Assembly (NCBI RefSeq): GCF_032854445.1
Contig: NC_088302.1
Location: 23,015,788 to 23,079,787 of the forward strand
Direction: 5' to 3'
Length of the DNA stretch: 64,000 bases
Source of the DNA: Liolophura sinensis
Lineage: Eukaryota; Mollusca; Polyplacophora; Chitonida; Chitonidae
Shown here: one piece after another, positions 48,605 through 59,095 of the stretch
How the letters are laid out: each line of letters starts with the position of its first letter
How positions within the stretch are numbered: position 1 is the stretch's first letter
Notes under the pieces: model-generated
Seen by the model: the letters and a program-made list of their open reading frames with translations, nothing else
What the model was told of the DNA's origin: nothing
Database searches by the model: none
Made by a program: the position numbers and the translations under genes

Positions 48605-50626
48605 TCAGAAAGTAGTGGTAGGTTATTTGCCTTGTCTGGTAACCACTTGAGCAACACAAGTCTCTGATTCAGTTGTCTGCGCGAGTTAAAACTGCACAGT
48701 CATTGACTGGGATGAGGAATAGATGTGCTCACTCTGCCTGCTGACCTAAGAAAACTATATTATGTGAACTACGAAGAAGGCAACCAGTGTACTGCTAAAT
48801 GTCAGAAAACTGCACGTGGCAGACAATGAAAATAATCTTAATATGGAAGTTGTGTTTGCTGCATTTATACTATTATGTATACAGTGTATGTATAGAAGAT
48901 TTTATGTTGAATATATTTATTTGATTTTTGTGGAAGAAAATAATAAAGAGACAGCAGGAAAAGCAAATGAAAAAGTTCCCTCTGACAGCGTTATAATGAT
49001 TTCAAAAGTTTACATATGCATGAATAGGCTCTTCGTATTTGGAAATAAGATATTTTAAGGAAGTAAAATAATAAAACTGATTGATGTATCAAGGTAAATT
49101 TTCATTTCATTTCCTCTTTCATTGGAAAAGTCGTTTTGAAGGATGCATCATGTCATCCTGTATAGAACACTGATGTCTTATGTAATTCTCACATCACTAA
49201 GAAAGATGACATAGGTGTTTATGAATGCAGACAATCAATCCACATGTTTGCCATGTTCATGTTTATCTTGCTTGGAAACTGTTTTCTGTAAACACACCCC
49301 TCCCCAACTCTGTTAACCCTTATTCCCCTCTCCCCATCGTCTCCCCAGTTACAGATTCCCCATGCATACCCTAACCCCCTATCATTAGTTGCCACTTGAA
49401 TAATAGCAGGTCCCAGGCAGGCAAGTGTCCTCTTCTCTGTCGGCCCTATTGTGTGCCTTGATCCCTGTTGTAGGATTCTGGACAGAGAAGGGATAAAGGT
49501 ACTCTTACAGTGTTACCAGAAGGGCAAGACAGGTAGTAAAAAGGCTCTGTCATTTGCACAGGTCCCATTGTTGTCCATTTCTTCCTTTGTCCCCATGGGT
49601 CAGGCCCATAGTTAAGGCTCAAGATGAGCAGGTGGTCGTACGCCCTGATCGTGCCTGCACGGTGTGGGCATGAGGACTGGTCATTGTTAGCGGGAAGACT
49701 GCGTGTGCTTGCCCAAAATAGGGGACAGGGTCCTAAGAAGGTCCCGTAATCCCTTTTCCCACAGCTACTGTATAATTAGTAAGGTTGATGCGACCTGCTT
49801 AGAACTTAGTTGTCTGTCACAGAGTACCTGGAACTACTTTTAGATGTGAAACTGCTGGTAGCAGTGTTTGTTTTTATGTTTTTTTTTTTTTTTTTTGGCT
49901 GATGTGGATCTTCATAGTGAGCGCTTATGAATATTCATTATTTGCAGTTAAAATTTAGTTAGGGTATCTATTTTTTAAGACATGCCATTCCTTTAAATCA
50001 CAGTTGACCCAAGATGGTTTTCTGTTCATATGATTGAATTGAAATCTTATAAACAATATAATTAAACTTACATTGACATGCAAATTCAAGGAATACTATA
50101 CAGATAATTAGTTTCAATAAAATTATAACACATCAGTGAATTTTAGATTAACTTCAGTTTTAAAAGTTATTAAGTTGAAAAGTTGACCACAGGTTCTAAC
50201 TGAACCATGCTGGCAGCCGGTGTTTCATTTGGCTCTGTTTAATAAAGTGTGAATTTTACAGAACCATGTTTTCAGGGATGTGAATTTTAATGCATAGTAA
50301 AATCTAAAGGCTTCTTCAAGCAGAGTAAAGGTATTGTAGTTTGATTTTAGCAGTTAGGCTGAAGTTCATAAGATAATTTATTCGTGCATGAAATCCTCAA
50401 AGTGTACTAAATTTAATTGACACCCAATTTTAACTTCATTGAAAAAGAAGCTATTGGTGATATCTTTTCAATGAAGTAATAATTTGAGCCTTTTGTAGGG
50501 TGTTGAACATTAGATTTTTGATTACATAATAAACATGGCGTGTAGGAGGTGCCTTTTTCAGAATTTTTCTAAGGTTAATATATACAAGTACACTATGACA
50601 CAGCCTTGGGGGAACCTTCTCATGTA

Positions 50627-50745
50627 TGACCAAAGAGGAAGCCAGCATGAGCTGGACTTGAACTCATAGCAACCGCATTGGTGAGAGGTTCCTGGGTCAT
50701 TGTGCTGCACTAGCACACTATAAACCATTTGGTACTGGAGGCTTC
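50627..50745 (-). mobile_element. SINE family A, 5' fragment in duplication copy 2
   Basis: Duplicate of the 42744-42862 fragment, offset by exactly 7883 bp. Not an independent insertion. Confidence 0.72.
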
Positions 50746-52755
50746 ACACAAGTTATTTGTGTGTTTTTAAATTTTTACGTTTCTAAGTATTTTTCAAAGG
50801 TTCTTACCTTGTCACCTTGAAAAAAATTTTTTTCAGGATTTGGATTGATGGTCGATTTGGCCAGGTTGTATTAATCCAGATTCTCCGGGTTGTTAAGTCC
50901 AGTGTCTGATCGGCTACAGGGTACAACCCACACAGGCCCACACCTCTCTACTGGCCAATTAAAACAAGCCAGAATAGGATATTGGCTTAAGTAGCTGGTA
51001 AAACTGTCTCGGGTCAGGCAGATGTTCTGGCCTAATCCATTTGTCGGCTGATTTGATGATCTCTTGTGAAGTGAAAACATACGTTATAATCTCTGATCTG
51101 ATCATGCCCTGGAGAGGTAGCGGGGATGACCCAAGGGGGTGGCCTCTATACTGACCAACAACTGATAACACGACGTCCCAAGTCCGTCCTCACGCCTTCA
51201 CTTGGTATTTCACTCCGGCTTTCCAATACAAAACTGCTGGGCTTTTAGCGGACGGATGTAGACTCAAATTTGGAATGTTTCACCGGGACATCATGACACG
51301 AGCCAGTGGGATTATTTACTTGGTTTGGTGTTTATTTTCGGACTCCCTCTTCTCGCTTTGGCAAAGCAACCTCCTTTTAAACAGCTCGCTAAAATTTGAA
51401 TCAATCCAACCAGATCCTTGTGAAAGCTATAACCATGCACTTGTTGGCAAGCTGCATGGCTGCAGTTATCAATATCAAAACAGAAATGTCAAAATTTGCT
51501 GAGAAGAAACTTTGTGATAGATGGCCATGCACTGTTCTCCTGCCATTGTAAAACCAACTATAGTCACAATCATCAGCATTTCTGATTGCCTCTCATGTGA
51601 CAAAATCATGAAAAATGTGAATTTTAAAATAAAAGAGAACAAAAATTAAATATTAAATAGCAATTACACTACCATAATTGCTGTTGGTCAGTTGTAAAAC
51701 AGTTGTTAAGGACTCAAAATTAGTGTTTTATGGAACGTTCCTGAATAGAAGGTAACGATTGATTTATAAAGGATTAGTGATTAGTTAATTAGCTCTGTGT
51801 GTAATTTACTGTTACATGTCATTGCTTTTATTGTATTATGCTTAACTGAGCGCAGCAAACAAGTCACTGTCATCTGTATAGGAATGCTGCCAAAGAATAA
51901 TGCCCTCGGGACATAGCGATAATCTGGCCTGTGGACTAATGGAAATCACCCGGTGATTTCAGAACAGTCATGTAGTGTGGTGGGGTTTTTCTTTTTAGGG
52001 GAGTTGTGCGGGGTTGGGTGGAGTACTTCATGGCCTGTCCTATGGGGATATAAGAGTACATAGTTTTGGAGCTTGGAATGACATATTCATGTTTTAAAAT
52101 CAATATTGCAATATAGTTATGCTATGCGCACCAATGACTATATATTACATGTTGTCTTCATTAAGTTTGATAGTTTAGTGTCTTATGGAAAAACAGAGAG
52201 AAAGACTTACAGAAAACAATAAAAAAAAAAAAAAGGAAAAAATAAAAATTAACGTAAAATTGTGCTTTTACAGCTGTATGTATCTGAAGGGATGGTACAG
52301 CATATTTTTCATTTATATATGCCTGATATCAAAATATATAAATTTTTAGACATTAAGAAACAAGATTTAATCCTGAAAATGAGATAATATCAAAAGTCAG
52401 AGGAAACACTGCATCGTGGTTTGAGACCGGGTACATTTCTTCACTGACAGTGCAGATCTGTTGCACTCAGTGGGAATAAGTTCAAATCCATGCAGGTCGT
52501 GCTGTGCGTACTACGTATCAAGAAGAATAATTTATGCATATTCGATAGCTGGATTTATCATCGTCATTCCTTAGCTGTAGGTAATTATGGTCTGGTAGAT
52601 ATAATTATTCATCATATATATTTTTTAATAAGAGAATAGTATTCTGCAGGTTCCTTATCAAACGACAGCAGCTGCTGCTCAGAGCACTGCTCCATTTGCA
52701 GCTCCATTGCAGCTGTTTATCACCCGACACATCAACTGAGTATCAGCTGCCAAAA

Positions 52756-55700
52756 CGCTGTATGGACAGTAGAACTACTGCTTATCAGCTGCTGAAACAC
52801 TGTATGGACAATGGAACTACTGCTTATCAGCTGCTAAAACCCTGTATGGACAGTAGTACTACTGCTTATCAGCTGCTAAAACCCTGTATGGACAGTAGTA
52901 CTACTGCTTATCAGCTGCTAAAACACTGTATGGACAGTAGTACTACTGCTTATCAGCTGCTAAAACACTGTATGGACAGTGGAACTACTGCTTATCAGCT
53001 GCTAAAACGCTGTATGCACAGTAGTACTACTGCTTATCAGCTGCTAAAACCCTGTATGGACAGTAGAACTATTGCTTATCAGCTGCTAAAACCCTGTGTG
53101 GACAGTGGAACTACTGCTTATCAGCTGCTAAAACGCTGTATGGACAGTAGTACTACTGCTTACCAGCTGCTAAAACCCTGTATGGACAGTAGTACTACTG
53201 CTTATCAGCTGCTAAAACACTGTATGGACAGTGGAACTACTGCTTATCAGCTGCTAAAACGCTGTATGGACAGTAGTACTACTGCTTATCAGCTGCTAAA
53301 ACGCTGCATGGACTGTGGAACTACTTCTTATCAGCTGCTAAAACGCTGTATGGACAGTAGTACTACTGCTTATCAGCTGCTAAAACCCTGTATGGACAGT
53401 AGTACTACTGCTTATCAGCTGCTAAAACCCTGTATGGAAAGTAGAGCTGTTGCTTATCAGCTGCTAAAACGCTGTATGGACAGTAGTACTACTGCTTATC
53501 AGCTGCTAAAACACTGTATGGACAGTGGAACTACTGCTTATCAGCTGCTAAAACCCTGTATGGACAGTGGAACTACTGCTTATCAGCTGCTAAAACACTG
53601 TATGGACAGTAGTACTACTGCTTATCAGCTGCTAAAACCCTGTATGGACAGTAGTACTACTGCTTATCAGCTGCTAAAACCCTGTATGGACAGTAGTACT
53701 ACTGCTTATCAGCTGCTATAAACGCTGTATGGACAGTAGTACTACTGCTTATCAGCTGCTAAAACACTGTATGGACAGTGGAACTACTGCTTATCAGCTG
53801 CTAAAACGCTGTATGGACAGTAGTACTACTGCTTATCAGCTGCTTAAACCCTGTATGGACAGTAGTACTACTGCTTATCAGCTGCTAAAACGCTGTATGG
53901 ACAGTAGTACTACTGCTTATCAGCTGCTAAAACGCTGTATGGACAGTAGTACTACTGCTTATCAGCTGCTAAAACACTGTATGGACAGTGGAACTACTGC
54001 TTATCAGCTGCTAAAACACTGTATGGACAGTAGAACTATTGCTTATCAGCTGCTAAAACCCTGTATGGACAGTACAACTACTGCTTATCAGCTGCTAAAA
54101 CACTGTGTGGACAGTGGAACTACGGCTTATCAGCTTCTAAAACACTATGGACAGTAGAACTACTGCTTATCAGCTGCTAAAACGCTGTATGGACAGTAGA
54201 ACTACTGCTTATCAGCTGCTAAAACGCTGTATGGACAGTGGAAACTACTGCTTATCAGCTACTCAAATGCTGTATGGACAGTGGAACTACTGCTTATCAG
54301 CTGCTCAAACGCTGTATGGACTGTGGAACTATTGCTTATCAGCTGCTAAAACCCTGTATGGACAGTAGTACTACTGCTTATCAGCTGCTAAAACACTGTA
54401 TGGACAGTGGATCTACTGCTTATCAGCTGCTTAAACACTGTATGGACAGTGGAACTACTGCTTATCAGCTGCTAAAACCCTGTATGGACAGTAGAACTGT
54501 TGCTTATGAGCTGCTAAAACGCTGTATGGACAGTGGAACTACTGCTTATCAGCTGCCAAAACGCTGTATGGGACAGTGGAACTACTGCTTATCAGCTGCT
54601 AAAACGCTGCATGGACTGTGGAACTACTGCTTATCAGCTGCTAAAACGCTGTATGGACAGTGGAACTACTGCTTATCAGCTGCTAAAACACTGTATGGAC
54701 AGTAGTACTACTGCTTATCAGCTGCTAAAACCCTGTATGGACAGTAGAACTACTGCTTATCAGCTGCTAAAACACTGTATGGGACAGTGGAACTACTGCT
54801 TATCAGCTGCTAAAACACTGTATGGACAGTAGTACTACTGCTTATCAGCTGCTAAAACACTGTATGGACAGTAGTACTACTGCTTATCAGGTGCTCAAAC
54901 CCTGTATGGACAGTAGTACTACTGCTTATCAGCTGCTCAAACACTGTATGGACAGTGGAACTACTGCTTATCAGCTGCTAAAACCCTGTATGGACAGTGG
55001 AACTACTGCTTATCAGCTGCTAAAACGCTGTATGGACTGTGGAACTACTGCTTATCAGCTGCTAAAACCCTGTATGGACAGTAGTACTACTGCTTATCAG
55101 CTGCTAAAACACTGTATGGACAGTGGATCTACTGCTTATCAGCTGCTTAAACACTGTATGGACAGTGGAACTACTGCTTATCAGCTGCTAAAACACTGTA
55201 TGGACAGTAGAACTGTTGCTTATGAGCTGCTAAAATGCTGTATGGACAGTGGAACTACTGCTTATCAGCTGCCAAAACGCTGTATGGACAGTGGAACTAC
55301 TGCTTATCAGCTGCTAAAACGCTGCATGGACTGTGGAACTACTGCTTATCAGCTGCTAAAACACTGTATGGACAGTGGAACTACTGCTTATCAGCTGCTA
55401 AAACACTGTATGGACAGTAGAACTACTGCTTATCAGCTGCTAAAACGCTGTATGGACAGTAGTACTACTGCTTATCAGCTGCTAAAACACTGTATGGACA
55501 GTGGAACTACTGCTTATCAGCTGCTAAAACCCTGTATGGATAGTAGAACTACTGCTTATCAGCTGGTAAAACGCTTTATGGACAGTAGAACTACTGCTTA
55601 TCAGCTGCTAAAACACTGTATGGACAGTGGAACTACTGCTTATCAGCTGCTAAAACACTGTATGGACAGTAGAACTATTGCTTATCAGCTGCTAAAACCC

Positions 55701-56241
55701 TGTATGGACAGTAGAACTACTGCTTATCAGCTGCTAAAACACTGTGTGGACAGTGGAACTACTGCTTATCAGCTTCTAAAACACTATGGACAGTAGAACT
55801 ACTGCTTATCAGCTGCTAAAACGCTGTATGGACAGTAGAACTACTGCTTATCAGCTGCTAAAACACTGTATGGACAGTGGAACTACTGCTTATCAGCTGC
55901 TAAAACGCTGTATGGACAGTGGAACTACTGCTTATCAGCTACTCAAATGCTGTATGGACTGTGGAACTACTGCTTATCAGCTGCTAAAACGCTGTATGGA
56001 CAGTGGAACTACTGCTTATCAGCTACTCAAATGCTGTATGGACAGTGGAACTACTGCTTATCAGCTGCTCAAACGCTGTATGGACTGTGGAACTATTGCT
56101 TATCAGCTGCTAAAACACTGTATGGACAGTGGAACTATTGCTTATCAGCTGCTAAAACCCTGTATGGACAGTAGTACTACTGCTTATCAGCTGCTAAAAC
56201 ACTGTATGGACAGTGGAACTATTGCTTATCAGCTGCCTAAA
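52756..56241 (+). repeat. 42-bp minisatellite, 83 units (copy 2)
   Basis: Second copy of the array, carried by the 7.88-kb duplication, with the same unit order and four extra single bases. These insertions break the otherwise continuous 14-codon frame into shorter pieces. Confidence 0.95.
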
Positions 56242-56303
56242 CATCACTACTTTGTCTTTATGTTTTCCAGTAAACATCACATATTACTTCTACATTAACA
56301 GCC

Positions 56304-56492
56304 ATGAAAATTATCTTCACCGGAGATGAAAACTTCCGAGACAGTGGTCAGGTATTTCCAGCTGACTTTGAAGAGATCCTTATAAAATCTGATACACAAA
56401 AATGGAATGTGTTTTGTTGTCCGAATCAGCTGATGGTTCCTAATCCACACATACACAACGCTGCCAGAAATGTTGTATCAATTTGCAATTGA
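56304..56492 (+). CDS. 62-codon ORF, unknown (duplication copy 2)
   Basis: Same sequence as 48416-48604, offset by 7888 bp. It lies upstream of the splice-linked candidate exons at 56.7-58.3 kb. If transcribed with them it would be either an upstream frame or an alternative coding exon ending at CAG before GTATTT (56351/56352), which is also phase 0. Confidence 0.25.
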   Translation: MKIIFTGDENFRDSGQVFPADFEEILIKSDTQKWNVFCCPNQLMVPNPHIHNAARNVVSICN

Positions 56493-56686
56493 TCAGAAAG
56501 TAGTGGTAGGTTATTTGCCTTGTCTGGTAACCACTTGAGCAACACAAGTCTCTGATTCAGTTGTCTGCGCGAGTTAAAACTGCACAGTCATTGACTGGGA
56601 TGAGGAATAGATGTGCTCACTCTGCCTGCTGACCTAAGAAAACTATATTATGTGAACTACGAAGAAGGCAACCAGTGTACTGCTAA

Positions 56687-56719
56687 ATGTCAGAAAACTG
56701 CACGTGGCAGACAATGAAA
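56687..56719 (+). CDS. Candidate first coding exon of a small unrecognised gene
   Basis: An ATG at 56687 opens MSENCTWQTMK and ends in phase 0 exactly at a strong donor, AAA before GTATGT (56720-56725). The phase fits the next coding-like block at 57112. TAA lies directly upstream in frame. The region before it (from about 56271, after a TTTTCCAG acceptor) would then be leader, containing a longer 62-codon frame, which weakens the model. In duplication copy 1 the same 11 codons are present but the donor is missing. Confidence 0.22.
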
Positions 56720-57111
56720 GTATGTGGTATGTATTGTAATATATAGCGATTTATAATAAGCCTATTGCATTCCTAATTAAGTACCCCCAGCTCTTTCTGT
56801 AAAAAAAATAATAATTCTTCTTTTAACGTTTATCACTGGTGACCATGCTGTTAAAAGGTTGAAGTTCTCTTAACATGTATTTTTGATTGGTTGTTGGTCT
56901 CAAAAAAAACATGCACAGAGTAAGAAACGTGTTAAAGCTTCAGTTCAGTTGTCCTTGGGTACTTTGAAAAATGTCATGGCTGCTGACCGTGTGCATTTTT
57001 ACATGAATGGTGTATTCTAATTCCCAGCAGAAAATGCTGCCTATGACTTAAGTAGTGTGTTTTTCTGGTTAATATGCTCATTTGTCTATGAAAAATAATC
57101 TGTCATTGTAG

Positions 57112-57240
57112 AAATTGTGCAACCAGACTAAGAAAGTAGACGGGACAGTCGAACAACAACAACACAGTGGGCCAGATGTCAAGACTTTGGTTAGTCTATC
57201 TCATGTTACCATGGATGATCCAAACGTCAAACTGGAAGAG
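57112..57240 (+). CDS. Candidate internal coding exon, unrecognised protein
   Basis: After the acceptor-like TCATTGTAG, one frame reads 43 codons (KLCNQTKKVDGTVEQQQ..., ...VTMDDPNVKLEE) with protein-like composition; the other two frames stop within nine codons. The block ends GAG before GTTTAG, a weak donor, in phase 0; read straight through it would end after one more codon. Joined to the block at 58200 it continues in frame. No family is recognised. The evidence is open frame plus splice signals only. Confidence 0.35.
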
Positions 57241-57509
57241 GTTTAGGGTGAAGTGTGTTTAATGTTCATAGATTTAATATGCAAATTTGTGTGCAGACTG
57301 TACACTTTTTTGAACAAATCAATCAACGAAGCAATTTAGATAGCCAAGCACGTTTTCAACAATATCAGATAAGTAAAAAAAAACTTCTTTTACTTTTCAT
57401 GAAAGCTATAATTTCCTATAACAGAACATAAATTTTCTTTTCAATTTGGTAAAGTAGCATCATTGTTTATTTGATCATTTTGTGGCAAATCTGGTCTCTA
57501 GCAAACCTG

Positions 57510-57637
57510 CTTTTATTTGATTATTTCATTCATGTTTTACGCAGTACTCACTCACGTACACCCTGAGAGGAAGCCAACAAAAGCTCCTGGGTCTTTGCAT
57601 CGAGCTGACCTGCTAACCACCTCCGCCATGGAGGCCC
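57510..57637 (-). mobile_element. SINE family A, internally deleted copy
   Basis: The plus strand reads the tail complement (TTTGATTATTTCATTCATG, TTTTACGCAGTACTCACTC), then jumps to GAGAGGAAGCCAACAAAAGC and the head complement CTAACCACCTCCGCCATGG AGGCCCC. The middle of the SINE, including the GGATGGTC block, is gone. Confidence 0.68.
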
Positions 57638-58199
57638 CCAATGTGCTTTTATTAGTATTTCGATTGTTTACGTCAGGTTTAATGATGGTGTCCTTTTAGT
57701 GCCATTAAAAAGTACGTGTAACAACCCCCCCCCCCCCCCAAAAAAAAAAAACTCGACGCACCTTGACTGGACGTTGAGTGTCAGAAGTTGATGCTCTTTT
57801 AGTGGTTTGACATTTTACCTGGTACTCAACACAATGTCAAGTTTTGATTAACATCAAAAGTTACAAGTCAATTCAAAAGAATTAGATTGTACATATCTTG
57901 CCCATCCAGTAGGAATTTATGCAAATATGCCATACATATGTAAATGTAGTATATAACAATTTTTTTGTAAAGAAAATATTGCCAAGTATACATACCTTGG
58001 ACAGAAATCTTTATTGAGAGTTATGGGGTTTTTTTTTTTTTGGAGGAAATGTAATATAGATTCCAGAAAAAAAATTATTTTAACTTCAATCTGTTTGCTG
58101 GTGTTATGTCTAATTCCCGTTTACTGTAAAATAATTTATTAGACTAAACTGTTACCAGCAAATGTATCATTGCTGACCTTATTGTGATCCATTTATTAG

Positions 58200-58313
58200 G
58201 TTTCAGCACTCCTCCAGCACGATGCCAGGCAGGTTGACATCATTGTGCAAGATTTCTGCGCATATAATGGCCAGAACTTCAAACATGTACATCTTTCAGA
58301 TGAGTATCATTAA
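58200..58313 (+). CDS. Candidate last coding exon, unrecognised protein
   Basis: Follows a good acceptor (TCCATTTATTAG). Reads 37 codons, VSALLQHDARQVDIIVQDFC then AYNGQNFKHVHLSDEYH, and stops at TAA (58311-58313). The upstream frame is closed by TAG at the acceptor, so the open stretch begins exactly at the splice site. The first 20 residues could continue an amphipathic helix from the previous exon (NVKLEE|VSALLQ). An ATTAAA about 110 bp downstream could be a poly(A) signal. Product unknown. Confidence 0.38.
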   Translation, partial: VSALLQHDARQVDIIVQDFCAYNGQNFKHVHLSDEYH

Positions 58314-59095
58314 ATGACACGGACAGAATACACAGGTGATTGTTTGTGTTTATAGAATTTTTAATCCAAACGACCATGATTACCATGTTTTGTTTTTGAA
58401 CTAATGTGTGATTATTTTCCGTAGATTAAAATGGTGATGTACTCAAACATACATGAAGCAGAGTAATCTGTGAATTCCAGAGAAGTTCTCTTGATGAATT
58501 CCAGTTCAAAACACCCTTAAAATTTGTTGCTCATGCTAAAAGTCACTTTATGAACTGGTAAAGTAATGATCTAGACCTCATGATTTGTTCTAGTATTATT
58601 GCACCAGAACCAAATATGTCAGTTTTTGACACGTTTATGAACTTGTAATGAAGTCAAGTTTATGAACTTAAATAATTCAGTTTTCATTTTTTCCATGAAA
58701 CACAATAATTTTACAGACAGGTAGAAGTATGGTTAATTACCTATCAGTACTCACAAGAATACAGGATGAATTCCACTGGAATGGTTGACATCCCAGTGGA
58801 GTTGCTCTTACACTTTATACACGTTACTATTGCATAAAAAAAACATAAAAAATACTGGAAATAACAAAGGAAATTCCATCAGTATACCACTTGCACTTGT
58901 GATTGAAGTGTAGATGCTTTCCTATCAATAACATTGATAATAATGGTTTTTAGTGTGATCACAGTGTAATGTGACTAGGATTTTAGTGGGATCCAACCCC
59001 AAAATTCAAAGTTAATAAGCAAAGTCTAGTTTGCATTTCTTATTTTAATTTCATTTTGATCTAGTGTATAACAAAACTGGTACATATCATATCTC

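Larger units (their letters stand above)
40952..48831. repeat. 7.88-kb tandem duplication, copy 1
   Basis: Runs from the ATCTTAATATGG at 40952 to ACAATGAAA at 48831 and is repeated at 48835-56719. It contains unrecognised non-coding DNA (40952-44871), a SINE fragment, the 83-unit 42-bp array (44872-48353) and a short ORF (48416-48604). I tracked the offset between copies: 7883 until about 44735, then rising in single steps to 7888, meaning five one-base insertions in copy 2. Translated frames across the unit are otherwise identical and I noticed no substitutions, though I did not compare every base. Confidence 0.95.
48835..56719. repeat. 7.88-kb tandem duplication, copy 2
   Basis: Direct head-to-tail repeat of 40952-48831. 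Its five extra bases relative to copy 1 are: one T in a T-run near 52621-52626; an inserted T near 53718 (CTGCTATAAACG); an A near 54242 (GGAAACTACTG); and a G in each of two TATGGGACAG units near 54570 and 54781. The last four fall inside the 42-bp array and break the long frame that is open in copy 1. Confidence 0.95.
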
